64,000 nucleotides of DNA from NCBI RefSeq assembly GCF_040112705.1, contig NZ_CP157804.1, forward strand, positions 2,536,001 to 2,600,000, written 5' to 3'. Shown piece by piece: positions 8,500 to 17,748 of this stretch (positions are counted from its first letter, which is position 1; every line of letters begins with the position of its first letter). The notes beneath the pieces were generated by a model, which had not been told where the DNA came from, searched no databases, and was given only the letters and a program-made list of their open reading frames with translations. This DNA is from Flagellimonas sp. MMG031. Lineage in GTDB: Bacteria > Bacteroidota > Bacteroidia > Flavobacteriales > Flavobacteriaceae. The position numbers and the translations under genes are program-made.

Positions 8500-9354
8500 C
8501 TATTTTTCGTTGACCTCGACCAGTTTGTCATCGCTCCATTCGCCACCGGCCACAATTTCGCCTTCGGCATCGTAGAATTTCCCGGTACCGCTGCGCTTAT
8601 CATCTTTCCACTGCCCGGTATATTTTTCACCATTGGGCCAGTAATACGTGCCGTAACCGCTGCGTTTATCGTTTTGATAGGTGCCCACGTAGTATTCACC
8701 ATCAGGCCAATAAAAGGTACCTTCGCCATGGCGCTGATTGTTTTTCCATTCCCCTTCGTACCGGCTGCCCGTTTCCAGCAAGGCCACACCAAAACCATGG
8801 GCTTTTCCATTCTTAACCTGGCCAATGTAGTGCAACTGGTTTCCTTTTTGGCTGGTAAAGGTCAAATATTCCCCATAGGATTTTTGCTGAAGTTGCTTTT
8901 TCAACCGTGCCAACTGTACTTTTGTTTTTTCCAACGAAAAATTAAGGGAATCGTATTTTCTAATGGCCGTCTCTTCGGACCAACGGGAAACAGGTAAAGA
9001 ATCCTGCCTTTTCGTTTCGTCTACCACGGCCGTGTTTAAGCTTATATCCTTGTTCCGTAGTTTTTCCGCCAGGGCAATGCGCAACGGAATTACCATATTG
9101 TTTTCCTTGCCCGCGGTTTGCAAGTTGGTTTGATAGGATGCAATGGCTCCATCGTAATCGCCTTCCAATAAAAGTGAATCTATCTTGGCCAATTGCTCGT
9201 GTGATTCCAGCTTTTTGGTCAATGTTTGATTTTGCTGCTTCGTGAGGGCAAGTTCTTTTTTTAATTTGAGGGATTTGGCAACGAAGAAAACCGTTCCAAC
9301 CGCTAAGACTGCCAATAATATGAAGAATGTGTATTTTTTAAGTTTCATTTTCAA
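8500..9354 (-). CDS. MORN-repeat membrane-anchored protein
   Basis: 284 residues: an N-terminal transmembrane anchor (about 7-28), a long predicted coiled coil (about 30-165, rich in Lys/Glu/Gln with KKELALTKQQNQTLTKKLE), then four or five MORN repeats (about 175-280) such as YEGEWKNNQRHGEGTFYWPDG and YVGTYQNDKRSGYGTYYW. MORN repeats bind partners or lipids and give elongated beta-sheets. It is the last gene of a three-gene minus-strand unit: 26 bp separate it from the DUF2490 barrel gene. The function is unknown; an envelope scaffold facing the periplasm is the simplest reading. Confidence 0.85.
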   Translation of the reverse strand: MKMKLKKYTFFILLAVLAVGTVFFVAKSLKLKKELALTKQQNQTLTKKLESHEQLAKIDSLLLEGDYDGAIASYQTNLQTAGKENNMVIPLRIALAEKLRNKDISLNTAVVDETKRQDSLPVSRWSEETAIRKYDSLNFSLEKTKVQLARLKKQLQQKSYGEYLTFTSQKGNQLHYIGQVKNGKAHGFGVALLETGSRYEGEWKNNQRHGEGTFYWPDGEYYVGTYQNDKRSGYGTYYWPNGEKYTGQWKDDKRSGTGKFYDAEGEIVAGGEWSDDKLVEVNEK

Positions 9355-9380
9355 TCACATGGTTCGTTAATAGGTACGTA

Positions 9381-10214
9381 TCAATCCGTTAAATGGACGT
9401 CGGGCAGTTTGTTTTTCACCCTCCTAAAGTCTGGGGAAAAGTACATGTGGAAGCGCAATGTCCAACCCTGCTGGTAAAATCCGCCATTAAGCCTTTCCTG
9501 ACCCTGGGAGTACATCACCCCTGCGGCAAAGGTCAATCTGGGGGTTACGATATACCCAAGCGTAGTGGTCAAACGCAAGTCCTCCATAGGGCTAGCCACC
9601 ACTTCTTTACCGCTTTGCATGATTAACTCGGCCTCTGGGGAAACATACCATGTTTTGGGCTGTAATTTGGTGTCGTTCAGCGGAATCTTGGCGCGGAACA
9701 TATAACGCCAACGGTTTCTAAAAATATACTCGCTGTTTTCAGCAAAGCCTTGGGTCCATCGGTGTTCTATTCGAATGCGGTGATAGAGCATGGCCGAGTA
9801 AAAGGGCATGGCAAATTGGTACTGGTGCCAAATCCGCCATTCCGGAACCACATTTCGGTCTACCGAATCCTCGTCAGTGTTAAAATTGATACGCACTACC
9901 CCACCCAATCGAACATCGGTCTTCTTGTTGAAGATGTAACCAATGGCGTGCCTATTGTAGATCTGACCCACTTGCCCAAAAAAAGCAGTGTTTTTGGTTT
10001 CCTCAAGCCTTAAATGCGTCTGTGCGTCCCAAAAGAAACGCTTTCCAATCCTAATATTACCGTAGGTATTGAACCACACCTTGGTTTTGGGCTCCTTGTA
10101 CTGGGAGGTTTCCGGTAACACCTGAGGGTCTTCTTGTTGGGCATGGCCAATGGCACCAACCCAAAACATGCATACCATCATGACCCTCCAAAGGCTCTTT
10201 TCAACTACTGTCAT
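9381..10214 (-). CDS. DUF2490 outer-membrane beta-barrel protein
   Basis: 277 residues with a signal peptide (cleavage after GHAQ near residue 25) and a pattern of alternating amphipathic strands ending in an aromatic-rich C-terminus (FHMYFSPDFRR), typical of DUF2490 family outer-membrane barrels. Recognisable strands include WFNTYGNIRIGKRFFWDAQTHLRLEE and RIRIEHRWTQGF. It lies between a MORN-like secreted protein (2-bp gap) and a MORN anchor protein (26-bp gap), so all three are almost certainly co-transcribed. DUF2490 proteins have no established activity; the context suggests an envelope complex. Confidence 0.85.
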   Translation of the reverse strand: MTVVEKSLWRVMMVCMFWVGAIGHAQQEDPQVLPETSQYKEPKTKVWFNTYGNIRIGKRFFWDAQTHLRLEETKNTAFFGQVGQIYNRHAIGYIFNKKTDVRLGGVVRINFNTDEDSVDRNVVPEWRIWHQYQFAMPFYSAMLYHRIRIEHRWTQGFAENSEYIFRNRWRYMFRAKIPLNDTKLQPKTWYVSPEAELIMQSGKEVVASPMEDLRLTTTLGYIVTPRLTFAAGVMYSQGQERLNGGFYQQGWTLRFHMYFSPDFRRVKNKLPDVHLTD

Positions 10215-10216
10215 GC

Positions 10217-12148
10217 CTATTGGTTTTTGGGGGTTGATGTCACCTGTAAAAGTTGTAGCACTTCCATGGGCCGCTTTTCACTTCGCAGTTTACGTTCCAA
10301 TTTTCGGGTGTCCTTGTTCCGCAAGCCAAGAATGGTTTTATGGGTCTGAATGATTTGTTCGTTCAATGCCTTTACATTTACGCACTCCAAGGATGATGTG
10401 GCTTTCAGGAAATAGGGTATCAGCACCTCCTCGTAGCTCTCGGTGATTCGTTTTTTGACCTGTTCTGCCATTACATTGGCCATAAAGGGGTTCCAAACGG
10501 CATTGGTATATTCCTTTTTGATGGTTTCCTGCTGCTGGGGTATATTTTTCAAGCTTTGGGCCAGGTCGGTCAGCTCCATCAAACAGATTTTAATACTCTT
10601 ACCATACGTCAACTTCTCGTTGGGGTTCTTCATATCGGCATAGGTAGTCAGTGAGCTATCCGCCAATTGTTGCAGATGGGCAAGTGCGTTTTTGTAATCG
10701 TTGGCGAGTCCGTCAACAGAGTCCACCTCACGCTCCAACAAATTGTTCAATTGAATAAGCTCCTCTTCAAGACCATTGAGCATTTGCAGTTGTTCCTCAT
10801 TGGTCAATCTGGATGCCAAAGAACCTTTAATGTACTCCAAGCTCATTCGGGCGTAGGTACCCAATGCAGCCACGGAAAGCAAATCGTTGCTCTCATATCC
10901 AAACTCCTCCGAACTGGGAAGTCTAAAACTCCGTAATGCGCCAGCTTCGTTGGCCGCTACCGTGATTTCGGTGCCTGGTTTTCCATTGGGCCACAACCGT
11001 TGCAGCATCACCGGAATTTCCTGATAGGCCACAATGTCATTTTCTTGGTAACTGACCAATGCCTTTAAGGGCTCCAGAAAATCCGTACTGATTTTTTGGG
11101 CCACATTGTAGTAGAAATAAGCTTCGGGGTCGGTCCGTTTGACGATATTCAAATGGCTGTTTCGCAAAATGGTCCGGCTCAAATTGGCAGCGACTTGGTA
11201 ATCCGAAGCAATCTGCTCCAAGGTCTTAGTTTGAAGGGAATCCAGCGGATAAAATGGGACTTTTACTTTGGCTTCCATTTGAAAACCATCAGACCCCAAT
11301 TGCCTCAGCACCTTATCTATCTTTTGGTAATAACTAAGATTTTGGGACAGTATGCCGGCGATACCACTTTCCACTTCTTGCTCTTGTAAAACTGCCTCCA
11401 GGAGCGCGATATAGCCCATATGCAAAGGGATGGTCTTGTAATTAGGCGCGTTGGTGTCAAAAACCTGAATTTCCTTGGAAACTTGGTCGGTGGTCAACCG
11501 AATGTTGCGCAGCAATCCGTCATCAAAAAACCAATCCTCCATATCCTCCACGCGCTCGGTGCCGTAGTAGGACCATTCATCGTGGGCCAAGCCATCACGT
11601 AAAAACCTCCCGACCAAGACACTGCTGTCGTTTTCTATCTGAAAATTTTGTTGGGGAACGCCCTTATCGTATGTGATATCACTTTTAAAAAGAATCTGCT
11701 GTATTTCGGAGTCCTTGATTTGGTTGATGGTGTAGGTCCAGTTTCCGTCGGGCTTTCCCTCCGAGAGCCGCCCCTCCCCTTTTTCTTGGGTCCCGCTCAC
11801 CAAAACACGGTATTCATAGCCCACTACCTGACTTTGACTATTGGTTTGATACTCCCCAAACTCAAATTGCCATGGGCCATGGGCTATGCCTTGGTCAAAA
11901 GCACCGGAAATACGAAAGGAAGCATCCTCGTTTTCCACCAAGGTCTCCAAGTTGGATTGTTGCCATAAAAAATCACCATTATAAATGGTGTCCAAATCCG
12001 ATATGATGTACTGATAAACGGCCTGACCGGAGTAATCACCCACTTGAAGTGGGCCTTCATAGGTTTTTGGGTCTTGCCCAAGAGATGGCAGTATAACCGC
12101 CAACACTAAAAAAACCGAGAAAAGCCATTGTTTACAAGGCTGGAACAT
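10217..12148 (-). CDS. large secreted protein with MORN-like N-terminal repeats
   Basis: 643 residues, no named family that I can give with confidence. A signal peptide ends near residue 25 (LPSLGQ). Residues about 30-230 contain repeated aromatic-glycine units (GPWQFEFGEY, GNWTYTINQ, DEWSYYGTE) resembling MORN_2/antitoxin-type repeats. The remainder (about 250-640) is largely alpha-helical and coiled-coil prone, with many Leu/Glu/Gln and no transmembrane helix. It is the first gene of the unit that continues into the DUF2490 barrel gene 2 bp downstream and the MORN anchor. A periplasmic structural or trafficking role is only an inference. Confidence 0.75.
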   Translation of the reverse strand: MFQPCKQWLFSVFLVLAVILPSLGQDPKTYEGPLQVGDYSGQAVYQYIISDLDTIYNGDFLWQQSNLETLVENEDASFRISGAFDQGIAHGPWQFEFGEYQTNSQSQVVGYEYRVLVSGTQEKGEGRLSEGKPDGNWTYTINQIKDSEIQQILFKSDITYDKGVPQQNFQIENDSSVLVGRFLRDGLAHDEWSYYGTERVEDMEDWFFDDGLLRNIRLTTDQVSKEIQVFDTNAPNYKTIPLHMGYIALLEAVLQEQEVESGIAGILSQNLSYYQKIDKVLRQLGSDGFQMEAKVKVPFYPLDSLQTKTLEQIASDYQVAANLSRTILRNSHLNIVKRTDPEAYFYYNVAQKISTDFLEPLKALVSYQENDIVAYQEIPVMLQRLWPNGKPGTEITVAANEAGALRSFRLPSSEEFGYESNDLLSVAALGTYARMSLEYIKGSLASRLTNEEQLQMLNGLEEELIQLNNLLEREVDSVDGLANDYKNALAHLQQLADSSLTTYADMKNPNEKLTYGKSIKICLMELTDLAQSLKNIPQQQETIKKEYTNAVWNPFMANVMAEQVKKRITESYEEVLIPYFLKATSSLECVNVKALNEQIIQTHKTILGLRNKDTRKLERKLRSEKRPMEVLQLLQVTSTPKNQ

Positions 12149-12389
12149 GAGGTTGATATTTATAGCTATGTACGAGCCAATTCCCCTTTGCGGACTATAA
12201 AACCCCTTGTTTTATGGAATTTGTTTTGATTTGCTTCTTTTGTTTGGAGGTTTTCAACATTGGGCTGCCTCAGTTTGTAATACTGCAAGTGTTCACCAAT
12301 AAAACGCAAGAATTCCTTATTCAAAAAAACAGAAGCCATATCCCGATTTTTCATACCTTGTTAGCTACTGTCAAGCATAAACTAAGAAT

Positions 12390-15300
12390 ATGAAAAAAAA
12401 TCAGTATCTCTGGGCTCTGGCCCTATGTATGGCGCTCTCGTCCCTCAATGCACAGAATGGGGAAAAGGAGGCCGACACTACCAAAAAAGCAACCAAAGAA
12501 CTGCCCTTGGAGCCGGAACGCAGCATCTCCTTTACCGCCAAGGAAGGTACATGGCTATCTCTTGATGTGAGCCCCGATGGAAAGACCATTATATTTGATA
12601 TGATGGGCGACCTCTACACGATTCCCATCCAAGGCGGCAAGGCCACCCAAATTACGGAGGGAATGGCGTATGATGTCCATCCCAGGTTCAGTCCCGATGG
12701 AAAATCCATCGTCTTTATTTCTGATAAAAGTGGTTCTGACAATATTTGGACCATGGAATTGGCTTCCGAAGAAACCAAACAGATCACAAAAGACGACAAT
12801 CAGAACTTCTTTTCGGCCGATTGGAGTCCTGATGGGGAATACATTGTTGGTGCCCGTGGCCGAAGGAACATCAAACTGCACCTGTACCATAAGGATGGTG
12901 GCGGCGGCGCCCAATTGATCGATGAACCTGAAAACCTTAAGACCATTGACCCCGAATTCGCACCCGACGGAAAGCTGATTTATTTTTCCCGAAGAATGCG
13001 TGCTTGGAACTACAACGCGCAGTTGCCACAATACCAATTGGGAACGTACGACATGGAAGATGGCGATTTGGCGACCATTACCTCCCGCTACGGCTCCGCA
13101 TTTACCCCCACCCTTTCGCCCAACGGCAAATGGTTGGTGTACGGTAGCCGTTTTGAAACCGAAACCGGATTGGTGCTACGTAATCTGGAAAACGGGGACG
13201 AACGTTGGTTGGCCTATCCGGTACAACGTGATGAGCAGGAATCCATTGCCCCTTTGGGCGTGTTGCCGGGGATGGCCTTTACGCCCGACAGTAAAAATTT
13301 AGTGACCAGTTACGGTGGAAAAATCTACAGTATCGACATTGCCTCCAATTCCGCTTCCGAAATACCGTTTGAAGTGGATGTGAACTTGGAACTGGGACCA
13401 CAGCTCAAGTTTAAATATCCCATCAAGGATACACCCGAAGCCTTGGTCACCCAAATCCGTGATGGCGTGCCTTCCCCGGATGGAAGTCAGTTGGCCTTTA
13501 CCGCATTGAACAGGCTCTATGTAATGGATTTGCCCAATGGAACCCCAAAAAGGCTCACCAAAAACGACTTTACCGAAGCCCAACCTGCTTGGTCGCCCGA
13601 TGGCAAAAGTATCGTGTTTGCCACTTGGGAGACGAATGGCGGGCATTTGTACAAAGTCAGTGCCAACGGGCGTGGCGGTGTTCAAAAATTGACGGATGAG
13701 GCTGCCATTTACAGCAATCCAGCATGGTCGTACAGCAGCAATAGGATTGTTTTCCTAAAAGGTCCTGCACAGGTATACCGTAATGCCATCGGTCCAAGGG
13801 CCAGTGGTGCCGAAGAGGATTTGGCGTGGATTCCCGCTGAGGGCGGAAAAATTACTGTCATCGACAAGGCGGAAGGACGTTCCGGCCCACATTTCACCAA
13901 AGTGGATGAGCGCATTTACCTGAGCAAGGATAAATCGTTGCTGTCCATTCGTTGGGACGGTACCGACCAAAAGGAGCATTTGAAATTGAGCGGTATCACT
14001 ACGTTTGGTTCTTCTTCCTTCGGATTCCATGATCACAACGGAGGTCACAATATCCTGCCCGGTTCGGAACAGTATCAGGCTCCAGAGGATAAATCGTCCG
14101 CACCTTCAGAAATCAAAATATCGCCTGACGGAACTACGGCACTGGCCAAAATCAACAATGATATTTACACCGTGACCCTTCCCAAATTCGGGCAGACCCC
14201 GAAAATATCGGTGGCCGACGCCGACAAAGCGGCTTTCCCTGCCAAAAAACTAACGGTAATGGGTGGTGAGTTTCCCGCGTGGCGAAGCGATAGTAAAAAT
14301 GTGCACTGGTCGCTCGGAGCCAGTCATTTTATCTACAATATTCCAGCGGCAGAAGCCTATGCAGATAGTGTGGCCTTAGCCAAAAAAGAAGCGGAAGCGC
14401 TAAAGGAGAAACAAAAAGAAGAAGACAAGGATAAAGAGGGGGATAAAAAGGACAAGGAAGAGAACAAGGTCTTTGAAGCGGATGAAATCAAGGTAAAGGT
14501 CAATTATACCAAGGATATTCCCGAAGGCAGTGTGTTGCTCAAAGGTGCCAGGATCATTACCATGAAAGGTGACGAGGTCATCGAGAATGGCGATATCCTG
14601 ATCGTGAACAACCGCATCAAAGGCGTTGGAGCCTCAGGTAGTTTGGAAGTGCCCAAAGGCACCGTGGAAATCGATGCCAGCGGAAAGACGATTACCCCTG
14701 GCTTTGTGGATACCCACGCCCATATGTGGCCCAACTGGGGCATCCATAAAAACCAGATCTGGATCTATTCCGCCAACCTCGCCTATGGCGTCACCACTAC
14801 GCGCGACCCACAAACGGCAACCACCGATGTGCTCACCTATGCCGATATGGTAGATGCCGGAATGATGCACGGACCCCGTGTGTACAGCACAGGTCCCGGT
14901 GTTGGCTACTGGTCGTACAAACTCAAATCGTTGGAGCACGCGAAGGATGTACTCAAACAGTACAGTGAGTACTATAACACCAAGAGCATCAAAATGTATC
15001 TGGTAGGCAATCGCCAAATGCGCCAATGGGTGATCATGGCAGCCAAAGAACTGGAATTGATGCCCACCACAGAAGGTGGATTGGACTTTAAACTCAACAT
15101 GACCCAGTTGTTGGACGGCTACCCGGGGCACGAGCACTCCTTCCCCATTTATCCCATTTATAGGGATGTGGTGCAATCCGTTGCAGAATCCAAAATGGCA
15201 GTGACCCCTACCCTTTTGGTGTCCTATGGCGGACCTTGGGCGGAAAACTACTATTATGCTACCGAGGATGTATACCACGACCAAAAGCTGCAGTATTTTA

Positions 15301-15782
15301 CGCCTTACGAAGAGTTGGCGCAGAAATCCCGCAGAAGAGCCGCCTGGTTTATGCCCGAAGAGCACGTATTCCAAAAGCACGCCGAGTTTATGAAGGATTT
15401 GGTAGAAGCTGATGGTATTGGCGGCGTAGGAAGCCATGGCCAGTTGCAGGGATTGGGTTACCACTGGGAACTGTGGTCGGTGGCCAGCGGCGGCATGAAG
15501 AATATGGATGCCTTAAAAACCGCCACTATTCTGGGGGCCGAAGCCCTTGGTTTGGACGGTGATTTGGGCAGTATTGAGGAAGGCAAATTGGCCGATATCC
15601 TGATTATGGACCAAAATCCGTTGGAAGATATCCGCAACACCAATACTTTGACCCATGTGGTCAAAAATGGAAGGGTGTATGATGCCGAGAGCTTGAACGA
15701 AGTGGCCCCTGTGAAAAAAGCAGCGAAGCCGTTTCCTTGGCAGACCCAAAAACCTGCTGGTGTGCCTGGAATGAAGAAGTAA
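12390..15782 (+). CDS. TolB-type beta-propeller / amidohydrolase fusion, exported
   Basis: 1130-residue exported hydrolase. Order: signal peptide (about 1-21, ending SSLNAQ), WD40-like/TolB beta-propeller repeats (about 45-640, with recurrent WSPDG and FSPDGK turns), a highly charged Lys/Glu/Asp linker (about 660-710), then a metal-dependent amidohydrolase domain. That domain begins with the structural strand KGARIITMKGDEVIENGDILI and has the metal-binding HxH in VDTHAHMW (His776, His778). The C-terminal GSIEEGKLADILIMDQNPLEDI is the usual end of amidohydrolases. Such fusions are common in Bacteroidota and are thought to act on cyclic amides or dipeptides, but the substrate is unknown. Monocistronic, with a strong terminator. 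Confidence 0.93.
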   Translation: MKKNQYLWALALCMALSSLNAQNGEKEADTTKKATKELPLEPERSISFTAKEGTWLSLDVSPDGKTIIFDMMGDLYTIPIQGGKATQITEGMAYDVHPRFSPDGKSIVFISDKSGSDNIWTMELASEETKQITKDDNQNFFSADWSPDGEYIVGARGRRNIKLHLYHKDGGGGAQLIDEPENLKTIDPEFAPDGKLIYFSRRMRAWNYNAQLPQYQLGTYDMEDGDLATITSRYGSAFTPTLSPNGKWLVYGSRFETETGLVLRNLENGDERWLAYPVQRDEQESIAPLGVLPGMAFTPDSKNLVTSYGGKIYSIDIASNSASEIPFEVDVNLELGPQLKFKYPIKDTPEALVTQIRDGVPSPDGSQLAFTALNRLYVMDLPNGTPKRLTKNDFTEAQPAWSPDGKSIVFATWETNGGHLYKVSANGRGGVQKLTDEAAIYSNPAWSYSSNRIVFLKGPAQVYRNAIGPRASGAEEDLAWIPAEGGKITVIDKAEGRSGPHFTKVDERIYLSKDKSLLSIRWDGTDQKEHLKLSGITTFGSSSFGFHDHNGGHNILPGSEQYQAPEDKSSAPSEIKISPDGTTALAKINNDIYTVTLPKFGQTPKISVADADKAAFPAKKLTVMGGEFPAWRSDSKNVHWSLGASHFIYNIPAAEAYADSVALAKKEAEALKEKQKEEDKDKEGDKKDKEENKVFEADEIKVKVNYTKDIPEGSVLLKGARIITMKGDEVIENGDILIVNNRIKGVGASGSLEVPKGTVEIDASGKTITPGFVDTHAHMWPNWGIHKNQIWIYSANLAYGVTTTRDPQTATTDVLTYADMVDAGMMHGPRVYSTGPGVGYWSYKLKSLEHAKDVLKQYSEYYNTKSIKMYLVGNRQMRQWVIMAAKELELMPTTEGGLDFKLNMTQLLDGYPGHEHSFPIYPIYRDVVQSVAESKMAVTPTLLVSYGGPWAENYYYATEDVYHDQKLQYFTPYEELAQKSRRRAAWFMPEEHVFQKHAEFMKDLVEADGIGGVGSHGQLQGLGYHWELWSVASGGMKNMDALKTATILGAEALGLDGDLGSIEEGKLADILIMDQNPLEDIRNTNTLTHVVKNGRVYDAESLNEVAPVKKAAKPFPWQTQKPAGVPGMKK

Positions 15783-15803
15783 TCATTGGGGGATTACAAA
15801 ACC

Positions 15804-15844
15804 AAAACCGCCCTTTGCAAACCATTTGCAAAGGGCGGTTTTTT
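15804..15844 (+). terminator. strong Rho-independent terminator
   Basis: An 18-bp inverted repeat (AAAACCGCCCTTTGCAAA and its complement, loop CCA), rich in A before and in T after. It ends the amidohydrolase transcript and could also stop the convergent alcohol dehydrogenase gene ending at 15894. Confidence 0.85.
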
Positions 15845-15893
15845 ATATAAGATTACCTACAGTGGGCCTATTGATTTTATCGTACCGTGCCAA

Positions 15894-16949
15894 CTACTCC
15901 TTCAATGATTTCATATCGATGACAAAACGATATTTGACATCGCTTTTGAGCATGCGTTCGTAGGCGGTGTTGATGTCTTGGATGTTGATCACTTCCACAT
16001 CCGAAGTAATATTGTGCTCGCCACAGAAATCCAACAGTTCTTGGGTTTCGGCAATGCCCCCGATCAAAGAACCTGCCACGCTTTTTCGGCCCATGATCAT
16101 GGGCACGGTGACCAGCATGGGGTCCAATGGCCCCAAATAGCCTACCACGACCAAGGTTCCGTTGGTGGCCAAAGTGGCCACGTAAGGGTTAAGATCGTGC
16201 TCGTAGGGTACGGTATCGATGATCAGGTCGAACTGGCCTGCGGCCTGTTCCATTTGGGCTTCGTCCGTAGATATCACCACATGGTCCGCTCCCAAGGCCT
16301 TGGCATCGTCCATTTTATTGGTGGATCGCGAAAACAAGGTCACCTCGGCACCCAAGGCCGACGCCAATTTCAACGCCATGTGTCCCAAGCCGCCCAAGCC
16401 TACCACGGCCACCTTGCTGCCCTTGCCCACTTTCCAGTGGCGCAGCGGAGACCATGTGGTAATGCCCGCACAGAGCACCGGAGCGATACCTGCCAGGTCC
16501 AGATTTTTGGGTACGCGGAGCACGAAGTTCTCGTCCACTACAATTTTTTCGGAATAGCCGCCATGGGTGGGGCTGTTCAAATGCTTGTCGAAGCCCCCGT
16601 AGGTACCCACCCACTCGGGGCAGTACTGTTCCTCATCGTTTTTACAGCTTTGGCAGCTGCGGCACGAATCCACCAAACAGCCTACGGCGACAATATCGCC
16701 TACTTGGTGCTTGGAAACCTTGGAACCCACTTGGGTAACCTTGCCCACAATCTCGTGGCCGGGAACCACCGGGTATTGGGTCATGCCCCAATCGTTGCGG
16801 GCAAAATGAAGGTCGGAATGGCAGACCCCGCAGTACATAATATCAATTTCAATATCCTTTTCGAGGACCGTTCTTCGGTCGATCTGCATTTGTTTTAAAT
16901 CGGCTTCGGCAGACTGGGTTCCAAAGGCCTTAACGGCTATAGTGTCCAT
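15894..16949 (-). CDS. NAD(P)-dependent zinc alcohol dehydrogenase (YahK/CAD type)
   Basis: 351-residue medium-chain dehydrogenase that interconverts aldehydes and alcohols. Catalytic zinc ligands: Cys and the following residues in CGVCHSDLHFARNDWG, and the HE pair in VPGHEIVGKV. The structural zinc site is the four-Cys lobe CLVDSCRSCQSCKNDEEQYC. The Rossmann glycine motif is VAVVGLGGLGHMALKLA. This combination matches the cinnamyl-alcohol dehydrogenase-like/YahK branch, usually NADPH-linked with broad aldehyde substrates; cofactor preference is inferred. It is divergent from the JAB-domain gene and convergent with the amidohydrolase gene. Length is normal. Confidence 0.93.
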   Translation of the reverse strand: MDTIAVKAFGTQSAEADLKQMQIDRRTVLEKDIEIDIMYCGVCHSDLHFARNDWGMTQYPVVPGHEIVGKVTQVGSKVSKHQVGDIVAVGCLVDSCRSCQSCKNDEEQYCPEWVGTYGGFDKHLNSPTHGGYSEKIVVDENFVLRVPKNLDLAGIAPVLCAGITTWSPLRHWKVGKGSKVAVVGLGGLGHMALKLASALGAEVTLFSRSTNKMDDAKALGADHVVISTDEAQMEQAAGQFDLIIDTVPYEHDLNPYVATLATNGTLVVVGYLGPLDPMLVTVPMIMGRKSVAGSLIGGIAETQELLDFCGEHNITSDVEVINIQDINTAYERMLKSDVKYRFVIDMKSLKE

Positions 16950-17113
16950 AATGTGTGTTTTAGTTGAGTTTTTTAAATGTACGAAACTTTAGGGTTGCTT
17001 ATGTTGCTTTTTTAGGAAACCATGGGCGGGGCGATCGGTTTCTTTTGTGGCACCGTTTGCATTATTGGCGTGCTTCGCCTAAATTTCCTATCCCAATACA
17101 TAACTTACCTACC

Positions 17114-17734
17114 ATGAACGTACGGCTTACCAAAGAACAAAAGATCAAGGTGCTCAACTCTGCGGACATATATGCGATCATGCAGCAGGTTCTGTTGCGC
17201 GAAAACAAGATTCGCCGCAACCAAGAGCACTTTTGGGTGGTGGGGCTCAATAACAACAATAAGATCTTGTTTGTGGAGCTTATTGGCCTCGGGGCCAGCA
17301 ACCGGGTAAACGCCGACCCGCCCGATGTCTTCCGGATGGCGATCTACAAACTGGCCAGCAAGTTGATCTTGGTGCACAACCACCCCAGCGGCTCGCACGA
17401 GGTGACCGATGCCGACCTTAACTTTACCGACCACATGCTAAAAGTGGGCAAACTGGTCCATGTGGAAGTGCTGGACCATTTGGTGATCACCGAAACCAGT
17501 TATACCAGTTTTGAGGACCGTGGAATCATGAACCAATTGCGCAAAAGCGGCTTTTACGAGGTTACCGGGCCCGAAAAAAAGGAGCTCGAAGCCTTTAAAT
17601 TGGAAACGGAACGGAAAAGGGCCAAAAAAGAAAATTCGCTTGAAATTGCCAAAAATTTAAAGGCTCAAGGTGTAGACACTGAGATTATTAAAAAAGCTAC
17701 GGGGTTAAGTAAGAAGGAGATTGGGGGGATTTGA
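17114..17734 (+). CDS. RadC-like JAB-domain protein with Rpn-type C-terminal tail
   Basis: 206 residues. The JAMM/MPN+ motif is intact: Glu55, then HNHPSG with His88, His90 and Ser92, and Asp101, with Thr98 where most RadC proteins have Ser. It is therefore a likely Zn-dependent enzyme of the RadC branch (a family whose activity is unproven). The N-terminal helix-hairpin-helix of full-length RadC is absent. After a charged helix the C-terminus (about 175-206, IAKNLKAQGVDTEIIKKATGLSKKEI) looks like the tail found on Rpn/PD-(D/E)XK transposase-like proteins. The ATG at 17114 is chosen; the longer frame from 16964 reads like non-coding DNA. It borders the AT-rich GHKL cassette, and short RadC genes are frequent in mobile regions. 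Confidence 0.82.
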   Translation: MNVRLTKEQKIKVLNSADIYAIMQQVLLRENKIRRNQEHFWVVGLNNNNKILFVELIGLGASNRVNADPPDVFRMAIYKLASKLILVHNHPSGSHEVTDADLNFTDHMLKVGKLVHVEVLDHLVITETSYTSFEDRGIMNQLRKSGFYEVTGPEKKELEAFKLETERKRAKKENSLEIAKNLKAQGVDTEIIKKATGLSKKEIGGI

Positions 17735-17748
17735 AATGAATTAAATAA

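Noticed and set aside
12166..12354. 62-residue minus-strand open frame between the large secreted-protein gene and the amidohydrolase gene
   Set aside because: It covers the likely leader and promoter region, has no recognisable motif and no supporting start signal. Probably chance.
14634..15464. 276-residue minus-strand frame inside the amidohydrolase gene
   Set aside because: It is the antisense of a long, well-conserved gene; the His/Cys-rich content is an artefact of the opposite codons.
15978..16898. 306-residue plus-strand frame opposite the alcohol dehydrogenase
   Set aside because: Antisense shadow of a clearly coding gene; its composition (His/Gln/Val runs) is not protein-like.
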